Of a stretch of 64,000 nt of DNA, positions 1 to 11,900 are shown piece by piece (positions within the stretch are counted from its first letter, which is position 1; each line of letters begins with the position of its first letter). The stretch is taken from NCBI GenBank assembly GCA_937923405.1, contig CALDUY010000020.1, positions 320,777 through 384,776 on the forward strand, in the 5' to 3' direction. Position numbers and translations under genes: made by a program. The stretch is from an uncultured Gemmataceae bacterium. GTDB lineage: Bacteria > Planctomycetota > Planctomycetia > Gemmatales > Gemmataceae. The notes beneath the pieces were generated by a model that made no database searches, was not told where the DNA came from, and was given only the letters and a program-made list of their open reading frames with translations.

Positions 1-2990
1 CGCCGGTCGAGCCACGCCATCGATGATGAACGTCACCGTGCCAGGTGGGATCTGGTTGCGTGGCCCGTTCAGCGGACCGCCACGCACCGTCGCCGTGAAC
101 GTGACTGCCTGAGCAAAAACGGAGTTCGCCGTCGATTGCGTGATCCCTACTTGTGAGGCGAACGGCACCACTCGTTGCTGGATCGGATCGGACATCGGAC
201 TAGCGTTGTGGTTGTCCGAACCGAGGTAGCGAGCCGTCACATTGAACGTGCCTGCCGCGTTGAACAGAATCTGGACCGTGGCAATTCCATCGATGACGGC
301 AGCTTGGCCTCGCAACTGGCCGTTGACGAAGAAGCTGACCGGCCCCGTCGGGATGCCGCCGCCCGGGAGGACCGACTGAATCCGAGCCTGAATTGTCACT
401 TGCTGACCAACGACGCTGATCGGCAGCAACGAGGCGACCTCCGCCGTGGTGTCGGCCTTGGCCACCACCTGCGTGATTGTCGCCGAACTCGTCGCGAACT
501 GCACATCGGAGACTGGCAGGGTCGTGTCGTTGAACTCGGCGGTGATGGTTCGCGAGCCGACCAGCAGCGAATCGACGGTGAGCCGAGCGCGGCCAGTAGA
601 ATCGAGCGACACCGACGGAATCAGTGGCACGCCGTCTACCTTGAACGTCACTTCGCCGAACGGGATTCCGTTGGCTGGGATTACCGGCGAGACGAAGGCC
701 TCGAAGGTGACCGCTTCGCCGAACCGCGAGCCGCCTGGATGCGACGAGGTGAGCGCGGTCGTGGTGACCGCCGGCAACACTGTGTACGGCGTGGTCTCCG
801 TTTTGGATAGGAAGTTCTCATCGCCGACGTAGACCGCGATGATAGTTAACGGCCCCGCGGGCAGGCTGTTCGTCGTGATCGATGCCGTGCCATTGACCAG
901 GAAGAACGTCCCCATCTGGGTGCCAGTGCTGATGGTGTTGTAGAAGAACGTTAGCTGTCCAGTTGGGATGCCGGAGCCGGGAGCCGCCGCGCTCACCGTG
1001 GCGGTGAACGTCATGTCGTTGCCCTTGGCCAACGGCGTGCTGGGCGTGGTGATGACGACGTTCGTGGCCGACTTGCCGACACTGAAGATCAGATCCGACG
1101 ACGTTTCGCTGAGGTTGTAGTTGGCATCGCCCAGATAAGCGACGCTGATGCGATGCTGACCCGCTGGTAGCCCAGGTACGATCAGCTGAGCCACACCGTT
1201 GACCAGATTGACCGGCGGCTGATTAACGCCGTCGAGCGTGAAGACGACCTGTCCGCTGGGCACGAACGAACCAGGCGCGGTTCCTCCTGGAGCTACTGGC
1301 GATACCTGAGCGGTGAAGGTGAGCGTTTGCCCGCTGACCGGCGTCATCGGGCTGAGCGTCACTGTGGTCGAGGTGTCCGACTTGTTGATCTGTCGCTGCA
1401 CTGAGAGCGAGCTGGGCAGATAGCTGGTCGACCCGTTGTAATTGGCCGTTACCGTGAAGGTGCCCGCCGACAGGAACGGAATCGGCAGGGTGGCCACGTT
1501 GCCGACTAGCGGAGCTGTGCCAACCTCCTGACCATCGACCAGGAAGGTTACCGTGCCGTTGGGCACGCCCGACCCCGGCGCGACCGAAGTGACGGTGGCG
1601 GTGTAGGTGACCAGCTGTCCGGCGACCGAGACAGCTGGTGCGCCGACCACGGATACCACCGCCGTGTTCGACTGATTCACCACTTGAGTGATCGACGCCG
1701 AGCTAGGACCGAACTGATCGTTGATGTCCGGTTGCGTCGGATCGAAGAACTCGGCCGTGATGAGACGGTTGCCTACGGCCAAACTGTTCGTCGTGAACGA
1801 AGCCTTGCCCTGGGCGTTCAGCGTGACGGTCGAGTGGAACACGCCGTCGATGCGGAAGGTCACTTGCCCCGTCGGGATGCCGTTGACCGGCAACACCGAC
1901 TGAACCGTCGCCTCGAAGGTCACGTTTTCGCCGAACACACTCGAGGTGGGTCGGCTCGACGTCAGCGTCGTGGTGGTCACTGCCGGCAGGACAGTGTAGC
2001 TGTTGGAGCCTTGCGAACCGAGGAAGTTGTTATCGCCGGCATAAACCGCGATAATCGTCCGAACGCCAGCGGGCAAGGTATTCGACGTCACCGAGGCCAC
2101 GCCGTTGGTATCCAGCGAGCCGACGCCGATCAGATTCAGCGGGTTGATGACATCCAAGTAGAACTGCACAGGCCCCGTGGCGACGCCGCTGCCCGGAGCT
2201 GCTGGGCTAACCGTGGCCGTGAACGTCATGTCGTTGCCGCGAGCCAGCGACAAATTCGGCACTCCGACTACCAGTGTGGTCGAGGCTTTGTCGACGACGA
2301 TCTGGTACTCCTCGGAGACGCTACCCAGATAGTTGCCGTCGCCAAGATAGGTCACGACCACCTGATGGGTGCCGGCAGGCAGACCATTGATCGGGAAGTT
2401 GGCATTGCTGGAAGCATCCAGAGCAACAGGATCAGACGGAGCGCCACCGTTGATGCTCACCGTGACGAAACCGCTGGGTAACGACGAACCAGGATAGCTA
2501 CCTCCTGGTGCGACTGCATTGACCTGCGCGGAGACGACCAACGGTTGCCCCGCGACCAGACTCGGCGGCAACGAGTTGACGACAATTGCCGTCGAAGCCT
2601 TGTTGACCTGCTGATTCGGTGTCAGGTGGATCGTTGCCGCGTTGAAGTCGTCATCGCCGAGGAAGTCGGCTCGCAGAGTGTGAGCGCCGACGGCGAGCGG
2701 CCCACCGATCAACAACTGCGGATCGAAGGTTACCGTGCCAGTGCCGATGTTCTTCGTCTCGGTGAAGACCGTGTCGAAGGTGAAGGTCACCTGAGTCGTC
2801 GACGGAATGGTTCCCGAACCGGACTCGGGCGTCACCGTGAAGGTGTAGATCACCTCCTGCCCGTAGACCGACGGATTGGCGGACGAGTTGAGCGTCAGAA
2901 TGACGTCGGCCTTGGTCCGGATGATGACGACGTGATCGGTGAAGTACTGGATGAGATACTTCTTACCGTCGATGAACGTGACCGTACCCT
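1..2990 (-). repeat. Array of bacterial Ig-like domains (giant gene, C-terminal side)
   Basis: About nine tandem Ig-like domains of 90 to 110 residues are encoded here. Each has a V-x-F-x-A-x-V strand, a PxGxVxFxxDG strand and a G-D-x-N-F/Y closing strand. The last visible residues (VTFIIDGVARPA) are mid-domain, so the array continues off the window. Parts of the array repeat as a larger unit of about 1.21 kb. Confidence 0.8.
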
Positions 2991-5900
2991 GGGCAAACTG
3001 TCCGATCACCTCGCCGCCGTTGAGCGTCTGAATGATCGTGAAGGGAATGCCAACCGCGACATTAGGACCGATGAGGGCGACCAGGTTAGCGTTGCCCAGG
3101 TCGATGTCGCCATCGACTTCAAGCAGATCGCTGCCCAGGACCGGGTCAAGATCGACGACGAAATTAGTCTCACTGCCCCATTCCGCCGAGCCAGAACGGA
3201 GCGTCCCCGGACCACTGGCTCCCGGAGCCACCGTGCCGACTGCCGGCGAGCCGCCCGTGATCGTGCCGACTGTGCCTGTGCCCGACAACGTACCGCCCTT
3301 GAGCTGGACGTTGCCAATGGAGCCGTCTACTTGCAATTCGCCGACGAAGATCTCGGTGGGACCGGTGTAGGTACCGACTCCATCGATTTCCATACGGCCC
3401 GCGCCACGTTTGATCAGCCCCGCGGAACCGCCTGCGATGGTCGTGCCGGGACCGAAGCGGAGATCGGTAGCCTGGGGACCATCGTTTACAAAAAAGGTCC
3501 GCGTTGTCCCATTTAGATCGAACGTACCCGTTCCGGTGATCAGGCCCTGTTCGGTGGCGCTGGACGTCGCCGTCACGTTGCCGTTCATCACCAACTGGCT
3601 ATTGTCGCCGAGCGTGATTTGTCCGCCGACCATCTCCAGCTCGCTGACCGTCAGCGTGCCGTTGTCCCCGGTCCGCGCTTCACCATCGAGGATACGCAGC
3701 GTGGCCACGGTCTCGGCCAATCCGTTGAGATCGAGCAGCCCATCGCTTTCCACTCGGATGGTAGCGGGGTCGATGACCTGATTCGATTCCAACCAATGAG
3801 CAACGGCATCGCCAGCGAGGGTGTCGCCAATGGTCAGGTTGCCGTTGATGGCTACCGCGCCGCTGGTTTTGGCCAGTTCCAGGGTACCTTCGTTGATCTG
3901 GGTCAGACCAGTGTAGGTGTTGCTGGTGCCTGCGCCGCCGGAGTAACGCACCGTGGCAGGGCCGACCTTGGTGACGGCGAAACCGGGGCTGGCCTCGTTG
4001 ATCGACGTGGGAATGGTCAGGCGACCCGCCGCCGCTCCTATCGACGAGCTGCTGCCCAGGAGAATCGGTCGAGTCCAGGCATTTTCACCACTGAGATTCT
4101 CTAGGGCACCGCGTCCCTGGAAGCCCGGTCCGTTGATCGTCAGATCCTCGGTCGAGACGGTAATGCCGCCCTGCACCTGGAGCGTCGCGCCACTGGCCAC
4201 GACCGTGCCTTCCGGTCCATCGCGGAAAGTGTCGACGACCACGGTCACGCCGCTGAAGCCGATGCCGAAGATTTGCGGCTGATTGCCGATAGCCAGAGTA
4301 CCGCCGAAGGTGATGGTGTAGACGTTGCCCGACTGCGTGACGGTCACGGAACCGCCCACGCCGCCGATGGTGGACAGAGCGTTGAGGGCATTCTGCATGC
4401 TGGCCGTCGGTCCGACTCCGCCGCTCGCGGGTACGTCGAAAGCCAGCGGAGACGTGAACTCCCCTCGGAAGCTGAGCTGGAACGTGCCCACGGTGCCGGT
4501 TACGTTCAAGGTAACCCGCTGAATCTCGGGACCGGTAGTGCCCAGCGCTCCGGCATTGCGGATATTCAAGATCCCTTGATTCACAAACGTCTGTCCGCCG
4601 TAGGGGTTGGCGTTGGACAGAGCGATAGTGCCTTGGCCGACCTTCGTCAGACTCGCCGACGGAACCGGAGCCGAAGTCGGCGGATTGAAGAACTGCTGGA
4701 TGACCGGATCTTGTACCTGGCCGGAGATCAGTAACTCGGAGTTAGCGGCCGCCCCCATTGAGGTATTGGTCTGCAAAATGACGCCGCCGGTCCAGGTGTT
4801 GTTGCCGGCCACGTTGCGCAGCGCGCCGTTACCACCCACCCCGTTGCCGTTAAGGGCCAAGGTCTCACCGACGATGTTCAAATTGCTCGCCGAACCGTCG
4901 ATCTCCAGCGTCGCCCCGGTGGCGACTCGCGTGCCGATACCGCCGTCGGCGACGACACTGACCGCGGCGCTAGCACCGCCATTGACCAGCACGCCCATCA
5001 GTGGCAGGTTCTGTCCCGCAGGCGTGGTGGTAAAGGTAACGGTGAAGACAAACGAAGTGACGGTGTTGCCTGGCAAACCAGCGGTAGTCGTAGTGCGGAC
5101 GACGGCTGCCGTGATTCCGGCAGGCAGGATGTTGTTCAACGCCGTCTGCACTTGTGCCGCGGTAGCATTGAACGCCAGGTTCGTGGTCAGCACACCATTG
5201 AAGCTGAGCGTGAAGGTACTGCCCGGAGGACCGTTGACCGTGACCCGCTGGATTTCCTGAGTATTGTTGGTACCCAAGGCTCCATTGTGCTGCACTCGGA
5301 GCGTGCCGGCGTTGATGAAGGTCGTTCCTGTGTAAGTGTTGGCCTGACTCAACGTCATCCGACCGGGGCCGACCTTGATCAGACCACTGGCCAGAGCCTG
5401 ACTGATCTGATCGTCGATAATCAGGTTGCCCGTTGCCGTGGAGACGCCGAAGGCGACGGCACCCGGAGGCAGAGTGTTCGGAGCGAAGCCCGGCAGCGTG
5501 TTCAGCTGAATCGGGCCGCGCCAGGTAGTCTCGCCGCCGACATTGAGCAACGCGCCGGTGCCGTCGATACCCGTCCCGGCCAGAATCAGTGTTTCGCCTT
5601 CGACCACCAACGGATTCTCCGGCGAAGCGAACATCTGTAGCTGGGCACCATCGCGAACCCGCGTGGCCGCCGTTGTACTGCCCAGAGCATTGCCGTGTCG
5701 TACCTGAATGGCTCCAGCGACGATCTCCGTCAATCCCTCGTAGGTGTTAGCACTGGCCAAAATGAGCGTGCCGGTCAGTTCCTTGGTGAGTTGGAACCCG
5801 GCTCCATCGTCGCCGATTGTCCCGATACCCTGCAGTCCCGCTTTGGAGCCAATAGTCAAAGAGCTGCCCGAGTCGACGCCGATCGTGGTATCCGTGCCCA

Positions 5901-8900
5901 GCGTCAGGGGGCCGGTGTAGGTGTTGTTGTTGGCGACGTTCCGCAAGGCTCCGGTGAAGTGTCCGTTGAACAAGATACCGTTGCCGTTGATGGTGATCGG
6001 TTCCAGTTCGAGATCGGATTCTAGTTCCAGAGCCGCCCCGTCCATCACTTCAGTATGACCGTTAGGACTGCCCAAGGCGCGAGCATTGCGAACAACGAGA
6101 ACCCCTTCACGAACTTCGGTGATACCGGCGTAGGTGTTCGAGCCAGAGAAGATCACATCGCCTTCGCCAATCTTGACTAGACGTGGATCGCTGCCGACGA
6201 AGTAGTCGCGAATGCTGCCGCTAATGTTGACCGAAGCGGTGGCAAAACCATTCTGCAGCACTTGCGTGCCGTTGGCTCCGATGTGGACCTCGTTCTCATT
6301 GGCCGAACCGATGAGGTAAATCGGTCCCGTCCAAGTCGAGGTACCGCTGACGGCCTGGAGTGCCCCAGCTTCGGCAGAGCTATCATCCAGATAGAGCAGG
6401 AAGACCCCGCGACCGTAAGTACCAGCTCGCAGCGTGTTGGTGTTCAGGTTCAGTTCGAGATCGCGAACCTGGACATTGCCCAAGCCCGAACCGAACCGCA
6501 CCCAGTTGCTCGTGGTGTCGCCTTGCGGCAACAGATACACCCCATTGTCGGTGCCGATGTAGAGATCGCCGCTTCGCGGATCGATGACAATCTTCCACAC
6601 TGCCAGATCGGGTAGATTGTTGGTGATGTCGACCCAATCCTGACCGGCATTGGTCGTCTTGAAAACCTTGCCGTGCCCCAGAGCATTTCGCACGACGTAG
6701 GCGGTGTCACGGTTGCGCGGATCGACCTGAATATCGAACAGCGAGCCGAGACCGTCCACCCCATCGACTCGTTCGACCCAGGTGATCCCTCGGTTCTTGG
6801 AAACGAGGATGGTCTCGCCCGTGGTGTAGTAGATCGTGTCTGGATCGTAGATGTTGATACCTTTGTCGGTAACTAACGGGAAGTCCGGATCAGGAACGAA
6901 CGCCCCCTGGAACGTGGCGATCGCCGCTGCCGCGACCAAGCGATTGCCCAGCGGCACACTGTTGTTCAGCGGCACCCAGGTAGTGCCGCGATCCGTTGAT
7001 TCTTGCAGGTTGCTGCCGCCGACCAACAGACGAGAAGTGTTGACCGAGTCGAGCAACAGCGGAACCACTTCCCGAGTGAGCGTGACGTTGAGCGGCGTCC
7101 AGGTTAACCCACCATTAGTCGAACGACTGAGAGTAGCGTTGGCTCCTCGATTCAGCGTGACTTGATAGGCAAAGTTGGGGTTCTGCTGGTCGATGCGCAC
7201 CTGTCCTCCCCCACCGCCCGAGGTCGAGGTCCAGGCCAGACCGTTGTTGAAGCGGGCCACGCCGTTGGACTGGATGCCGGCCAACATGATGCCCAAATTG
7301 GTCGGATGCGAGGCGATGCCGTTGACTTGGGCAATGGTCATGTTGCCATTGAGATTGACCCACAGCCCGTTGGTCTCCAAGCGCCAGACACCGCCATCGG
7401 TTCCGACGAGAATGCGTCCCGACGAATCGCGGAAGAAGGAATGAATGCCGGTGTGCGGCCCGAATCCGGAATTGGAGAAGTCGACCCAGTTCGCCCCACC
7501 ATCCAGGGTACGCAGCACGTTCCCCAAATGCGTGGTCGGATTCTGCTCATAGCCGCCGACAAACACCTGTTGAGCGGTCACCGCAAGAATGGCATTGGCA
7601 TAATCACCTTGGGCCGCCATATAACTCGGGACCGTGACCTGGGTCCACGTCTGGCCGCCATTGTTGGTGACGTAGAGACCACGCAGGGTGCGGTTCGGCG
7701 TAGCCACTGAGGCGTACACCGTGCTGGTGTTCAAATAGGTTCCCGCGACTGCCGACAGTTTGATGTTGCCGTTCAGCGCGATCGCCGGCTGCGGCGGTGT
7801 TCCACTGGGTTGAACCGGGATTAGAAATTGACCCAATGGAGTACCGCTGCTGCTGCGTTGATCAACCGAGTTTGGTTCGGGATCGACTGCTGGGCTAGAG
7901 AACGGTGAGCCGCCCGGATCGCCGACGTACCAGATGACCGAATTCACGTTGGCAACATTGGGATTCTTCGTCCAGAAGATGCCGTTGTTGGGATTGGGCG
8001 TCAATGCCCCGCCATCAGCCGTGCCCAACGCCGCATATAGCACTGGGCCAGCCGGTCCCACGCCGCCGTTGGGAGTGTTGTTCCGATCGGTGTAGATCAG
8101 GGCAATGTCCGACCACGTTGCTTGTGTTGAGGGGAAGGTGATCCGATAGTCATCGTCCGGACCCGGAGTGCGCGGCGGGTTGGGGTTGCCGGTCCCCGTT
8201 GTGTTGGGGCCAGAGATGGCGAACGCCCCTTCGGTTGGTGGTAGCGACTGTGTCGTGGGCACGGAATTGCGTTTGGTCGAGACAACTGCCGTCAAGTTCT
8301 CCCAAGTGTTGTTGAACAACCGCCAAACTCCGGCTCCGCCTTCGGTACCGTTGATGACCTTTTGACTCTGGCCCTGCCGCGTGGTCACGATTTCCAGCGA
8401 CGGGAAGCCAGGAGGAGGCGGCGGATTGCCGGTCAACTGTTGCACGTTGGTTTCGCTCAACACCCCGCTGAAGGTGATGTTGAACCGCAAGCCGAGCATA
8501 CCGCCGTTCTGCACCTGAACGATGACAAACCCGCCGATGCCGCCGATGTTGGCCAGTGCATTGAGGGCATTCTCAATGTCGGCTCGCATCTGTTGGCGAG
8601 TTTGGTTGTTCGAGTTATCGAACAGGATCGGAACCGTGGTCAAACTCACCACCGTGCCTGTTGAGTCGCGTCCCGTGAAGGTGAGCGTGAAGGTCTGGCC
8701 GTTGTTCAAACGTGGCCGAATCCGTTGAACCTCGTTGACTCCCAGCGCTCCATCACCGGAGGCAACGTACAGAAGATTCGTATTAGCGGGATCGATGAGG
8801 ATCTTCGAGATGCCCTTGTAGAGGAACGGATTGAACGGATTGTTGATAACAACGTTCGCGGTTGCTCCTCCTGTGGCCGTGGCCTGGATCAGCGGATTGT

Positions 8901-11900
8901 CGACCGTGCCCAGGAAGCCATTGAACGTAATGTCGTAGCGTGCCCCGCCAGTGACCAGTCGGGTAGGCGTCGTCACCACTGGCGGTGGGGTACCGCCAAC
9001 TCCCTGACCGACGAGCAACGGCTGAGTGAAGATGTTCAGCGTCCCGCCGAACGTTACGGTGTACGTCGTGACATTGTTAGCCGAAGTCGACGTAACCGTC
9101 ACGTTTCCGCCAACGCCACCGATCGTGGACAAGCCATTGAGAGCGGTCTGAACGTCTGCCGCCGCCGCGTTGTACGCTAACTCTGCGGTGAACGCTCCGT
9201 TGAAGCCGAGGATGAACGTGCCTTGACTACCAATGACGCTGAACTGTTGCACCTCAGCGATGCCGGTCCGCGTGACATTGACGCTGCTGCCAACGCCTCC
9301 AATCGTGGACAGTCCGTCCAACGCCGCTTTCACCTGAGCCGCCGTGGCCTGCACGCCCAATGAACTAGACTGCTCGGAACCATTGAACGAGAGTGTATAG
9401 TTCCCCGCCAGGCCGGTGACTGTGAGATACTGGTGTTGCGTACCCGAAACCAGTGTCCAGTGTACGCCTGCGTCCGTCGAACGATAGATGCCCGTGCCGT
9501 AGTACGAATCCGACGAGTTGTTGGTCTCGCCTGTGCCGATGTAGATCGCCCGGTAATTCGGATTGGGAGTGCTAGTGTTGAAGAGGAACTGATTCGTGTC
9601 GATCGTGATCGTGCCGACGTACATCACCGCGTTGGATGGAATGCCATCGCCGATGGTCGTCACGGTGGCTGTCGCCCCGCCCGAACCGCCAACCCGGGTG
9701 GCGATCATGGGGGGAACATTTTCCGAAGCGAGATCGCCGCCGAACGTCACCCGATAGGTATTGCCGGTCTGAATCACCGTGACCGAACCAAAAACGCCGC
9801 CGATGCTGGGCAGATCGTTCAACGCCGCCTGAACGACAATTTCCGAGGCTCCCACGGGGAGGACTGGCGTAACGTGCCCCATGAACTCAATCGTGAAGCC
9901 ACCACCCGTTCCCGTGACCGTGATGTCCTGAACTTCGGAGGTGCCATTCTGCAAGTCGAACAACGGCAGCCAGGTTTGCCCGCCATTCTTGGTCTTCCAC
10001 ACCCCACCTGCCGCCGTGGCTGCATAGATCACGTTGGGATCGGACGGATCGGCCACAACTCCGGTGACACGACCAGTGACCGCAGAAGGAATATTCGGAG
10101 CTGGCCAGTTGTTGCTCGGCGACGGGCCTTCGTTGAACCACCCCACGGGGACGTTGTTGGTGTTGGCAGTTCCTTTGCCTTGCAGGATCAACGGTTCGCC
10201 AGCGATCGCCACGCTGCCTTGCAGTTGCAACGACGCTCCGTCGGCCACGATCGTGCCTCCGCCGCCCTGAACCAGCGTGGTGATCGACGCCACGTTCGCC
10301 CCGCCAAAGCCCTGACCGATTAGTTGCGGTTGATCGAAGCCGAAGAAACTGCCGCCGAACGTGATGGTGAAGACATCGTCGGTTCGACTGACGGAAACCG
10401 ACCCGTTAACGCCAGCGATCGAGGGCAGAGCATTCAACGCCGCCTGCACTTGAGCCGCCGTGGCGATGAACGGCAGCTCGGGTGTGACCGAACCGTTGAA
10501 TTCCAAGGTGAACGTGCCTAAGGAGAAGCCGGTCAATTCGACCTGCTGCACTTCGGAAATCCCCGTCGCGCCCAGGGCCGAGTTGTTGGCGACGACCAGC
10601 GTTCCTTCGTCGACATAGGTCGTGCCGCGGAAGGTACCGTTGCCGCCTAGGGCGAGTTTGCCGCCGCCAATCAGCGTCAGATTCGAGCCGCTCACCGTGG
10701 GCGCGCCGGTGTCGGTGACGCCGCCGAAGATCGTCAACCGCGCGCTGGGCGGAACCTGAATGGTTGCCGAATCGAGCAGATTGACACTGCCGCGCCAGAG
10801 ATTGTCGTTGCCCAACACCGTCAACGCGCTGGAGCCGAACGCCGTGTTTCCGGGACTATTCAGCACGAGGTTTTCGTGCCAGATGTTCATGCCGGTCGAG
10901 ACACCGCCGTTGAGCCAGGCTACACTGCTCTGCAATTGCAGCGCCGCACCATCACCATTCATCAGGGTGGCAATAGTCAGAATCGGTCCGCCGCTGGACG
11001 TGGCCACTAACTGCGGCTGATTAAAACCGACCAAGCTGCCCAGGAACTGCACCATGTAGACGTTGCCCGACTGCGTCACACTGACAGTTCCGCCCACGCC
11101 GCTGATGGACGGCAAAGCATTCAGCGCAGCCTGAACCTCGGCCGCCGTCGCCGAGTGCGAGATCGGTGCGGTGGTGTGGCCATTGAACGTCAAGGTGTAG
11201 GTACCTGGCGTTCCCCCCACCGTGATGCTCTGCAATTCCGCGATGCCGCGATCGACCGTAGTCGTGGTCGTGGTATAGGTGTTGTTACCCGTGGCGATGG
11301 TGCCGGTGCTGGCCGTGCCCAGCGCCGAGTTGTGCTGCACCCGCAGCACGCCTTCACGGATGGTGTTGGCTCCGGTGTAGGTTCCATCGCCCTGGAGTGC
11401 TAGCAGTTGCGAGCCGAGCTTGACGATACCGCCCGCCGTCGTGCCGTTGGCGATGGACGACGTAATCGTCAGAGTGCTAACCGTCGAGGGACCGAGCAAC
11501 TCGACACCGATGCCCGCCTGCCCATTGAGCCGAATGTCCGTCTTGCGGGTGAATTCCGTGCCGCCCACGGTGTTCTGGCCGCTCAGACTCATCAACGCGC
11601 CTTTTTGGCTGATGAGCGCGAACGGATGCGTGATGCCGGTCCCCGACAAAATCAACGGCTTAATCAGATTGATGCTCGCGCCAGCGGTCAACGGCTTGAT
11701 GTGCAACGCCGCTCCCTCGGCCACCGTCGCCGCGGGAAGCAAGGTGTCGCTGATGAACGGCAATAACCCGCCCAACGATCCGCCATTGCGGATGGTGATC
11801 CAGCCTTGCTGAATCGTGGTGGTGTTCGTGTACGAATTGGCATTGGGCAGAATGAGATGCCCAGTGCCGACCTTGACCAGCGACGCGGGGGATCCCGTGG

